NCBI GenBank assembly: GCA_041277045.1
Contig: JBGFSY010000004.1
Coordinates: 62,001 to 126,000, forward strand
Source: Reddybacter sp041277045
GTDB lineage: Bacteria > Pseudomonadota > Gammaproteobacteria > Pseudomonadales > Porticoccaceae
Reading direction: 5' to 3'
Length of the DNA: 64,000 nucleotides
A program made the translations under genes and the position numbers. Of the stretch, positions 63,564-64,000 are shown piece after piece. The notes beneath the pieces were generated by a model. That model saw only the letters and a list, made by a program, of their open reading frames with translations. It was not told where the DNA came from and did not search any database. Position 1 is the stretch's first letter; each line of letters begins with the position of its first letter.

Positions 63564-63828
63564 TGCAAGTGTGAATGATGGGTTAAACAGGTTTTTCAGT
63601 GTTTTTGTTACAATTCCAGGAACGTCTGCAACTTGTTTTCCCTGTCAGCGAATGGGGCTGACAATTGCTTATGGCGGCGAACGGCGCGCAGTCTAGTGGA
63701 ACTGGTCGGTTCTGTTTTGGCTGGGGTATCGTTTTGTGATGGCCTTCAAGCTATTTTGTTGAACTTGTGAGTCAGAGGGCAATTGATGCCCTTATTTCAG
63801 CCAAGTGGATGATGAGGTGTGAATTTAG
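63564..63828. other. Intergenic region upstream of the DUF1329 gene
   Basis: About 265 nt without a coding feature. It contains a short hairpin AGGGCA/TGCCCT around 63776-63792 with a 5-nt loop, and no assignable promoter. The short frames that follow begin at 63829. Confidence 0.45.
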
Positions 63829-63920
63829 ATGAATATCATTCAAGTGCCTCCCCCCCCCCCCCGTTGGGCCGCTAATTTTCCGAACCTATGCCCGGATTGC
63901 GAGGCCATTCGAGATGGCTA
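63829..63920 (+). CDS. Short proline/CxxC peptide frame containing a C13 tract
   Basis: A 30-codon frame begins ATG at 63829 (MNIIQV), runs through a tract of 13 C at 63850-63862 that encodes prolines, and ends RWAANFPNLCPDCEAIRDG at TAG (63918-63920). The stop overlaps the ATG of the next frame (ATGGCTAG), which could couple translation. If the tract had 12 or 15 C the frame would instead join the downstream frame, giving VGPLIFRTYARIARPFEM before MARLYY. Whether the peptide is real, a phase-variable leader or an assembly artefact cannot be decided. Confidence 0.35.
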
Positions 63921-64000
63921 GGCTCTATTATTTTCGTTTTGATGTTTATACGGGTGAGGGTTATGTCAATCCTGAAGATTACCCTAATAAGTCTTTTAGT
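63914..64000 (+). CDS. Start of an unidentified protein, cut by the window end
   Basis: An open frame begins ATG at 63914 with MARLYYFRFDVYTGEGYV and is still open at base 64000 (29 codons). It overlaps the stop of the preceding short frame by a few bases. No family can be assigned from 29 residues. Confidence 0.4.
   Translation, partial: MARLYYFRFDVYTGEGYVNPEDYPNKSFS

Overview
The window is chromosomal DNA from a Gram-negative bacterium, very probably a marine or aquatic gammaproteobacterium. Three things point there: the pyrG-kdsA-eno-ftsB-ispD-ispF-truD-pcm-nlpD backbone, an exosortase A (XrtA/PEP-CTERM) polysaccharide locus, and DUF1302/DUF1329 outer-membrane genes. The Spongiibacteraceae/Cellvibrionales area is a guess, not a determination. 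I see no rRNA, tRNA, CRISPR array, prophage or insertion sequence.

Layout. (1) 1-9600: housekeeping genes on the + strand: CTP synthase (cut by the window edge), KdsA, enolase, FtsB, IspD, IspF, an AhpD-like protein, TruD, Pcm, a DUF368 membrane protein and NlpD. surE and rpoS, usual members of this neighbourhood, are absent. (2) 9696-10859: an acyl-CoA dehydrogenase interrupted by an amber codon. (3) 11064-27362: a nearly complete XrtA-type exopolysaccharide locus: OPX lipoprotein, chain-length protein, tyrosine autokinase, beta-barrel, WecB, deacetylase, FemAB-like protein, four glycosyltransferases, exosortase A fused to an EpsI domain, and an asparagine-synthetase-like amidotransferase. 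A frameshifted patatin follows. (4) 28260-39824, - strand: one long nitrate-assimilation operon in the order nirB, nirD, phzF-like, nasA-type nitrate reductase, fused DmsB-DmsC electron-transfer subunit, ravA, viaA, preceded by a good sigma-54 promoter. Beyond it lie a beta-carbonic anhydrase (+), a PP2C/Ser-Thr kinase pseudogene and an FNT nitrite/formate channel pseudogene (both -); the channel has its own sigma-54 promoter. (5) 43939-49797: a complete tripartite RND efflux pump. (6) 49837-63563: a small K+ channel, a porin, a CoA-transferase, two paralogous LLM flavin monooxygenases flanking a broken response regulator and a diguanylate cyclase, then a likely catabolic/transport set (cyclase-family hydrolase, sodium:solute symporter, DUF1302 and DUF1329 proteins). 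(7) The last 440 bases hold a C13 homopolymer inside a short reading frame and the start of an unfinished gene.

How the genes work together. The nitrate operon appears to take electrons from the quinol pool through an integral-membrane DmsC-like domain to a cytoplasmic nitrate reductase. NirBD then reduces nitrite to ammonium, and a RavA-ViaA AAA+/VWA pair is attached at the 3' end. The XrtA locus would make and export a polysaccharide and sort PEP-CTERM proteins, although no substrate protein is visible here.

The most striking features are the operon architecture (quinol-linked assimilatory nitrate reductase plus RavA-ViaA plus a PhzF-like enzyme under sigma-54) and an accumulation of five interrupted genes (amber, two ochre, one frameshift, one internal deletion), two of them in the nitrate/nitrite module.
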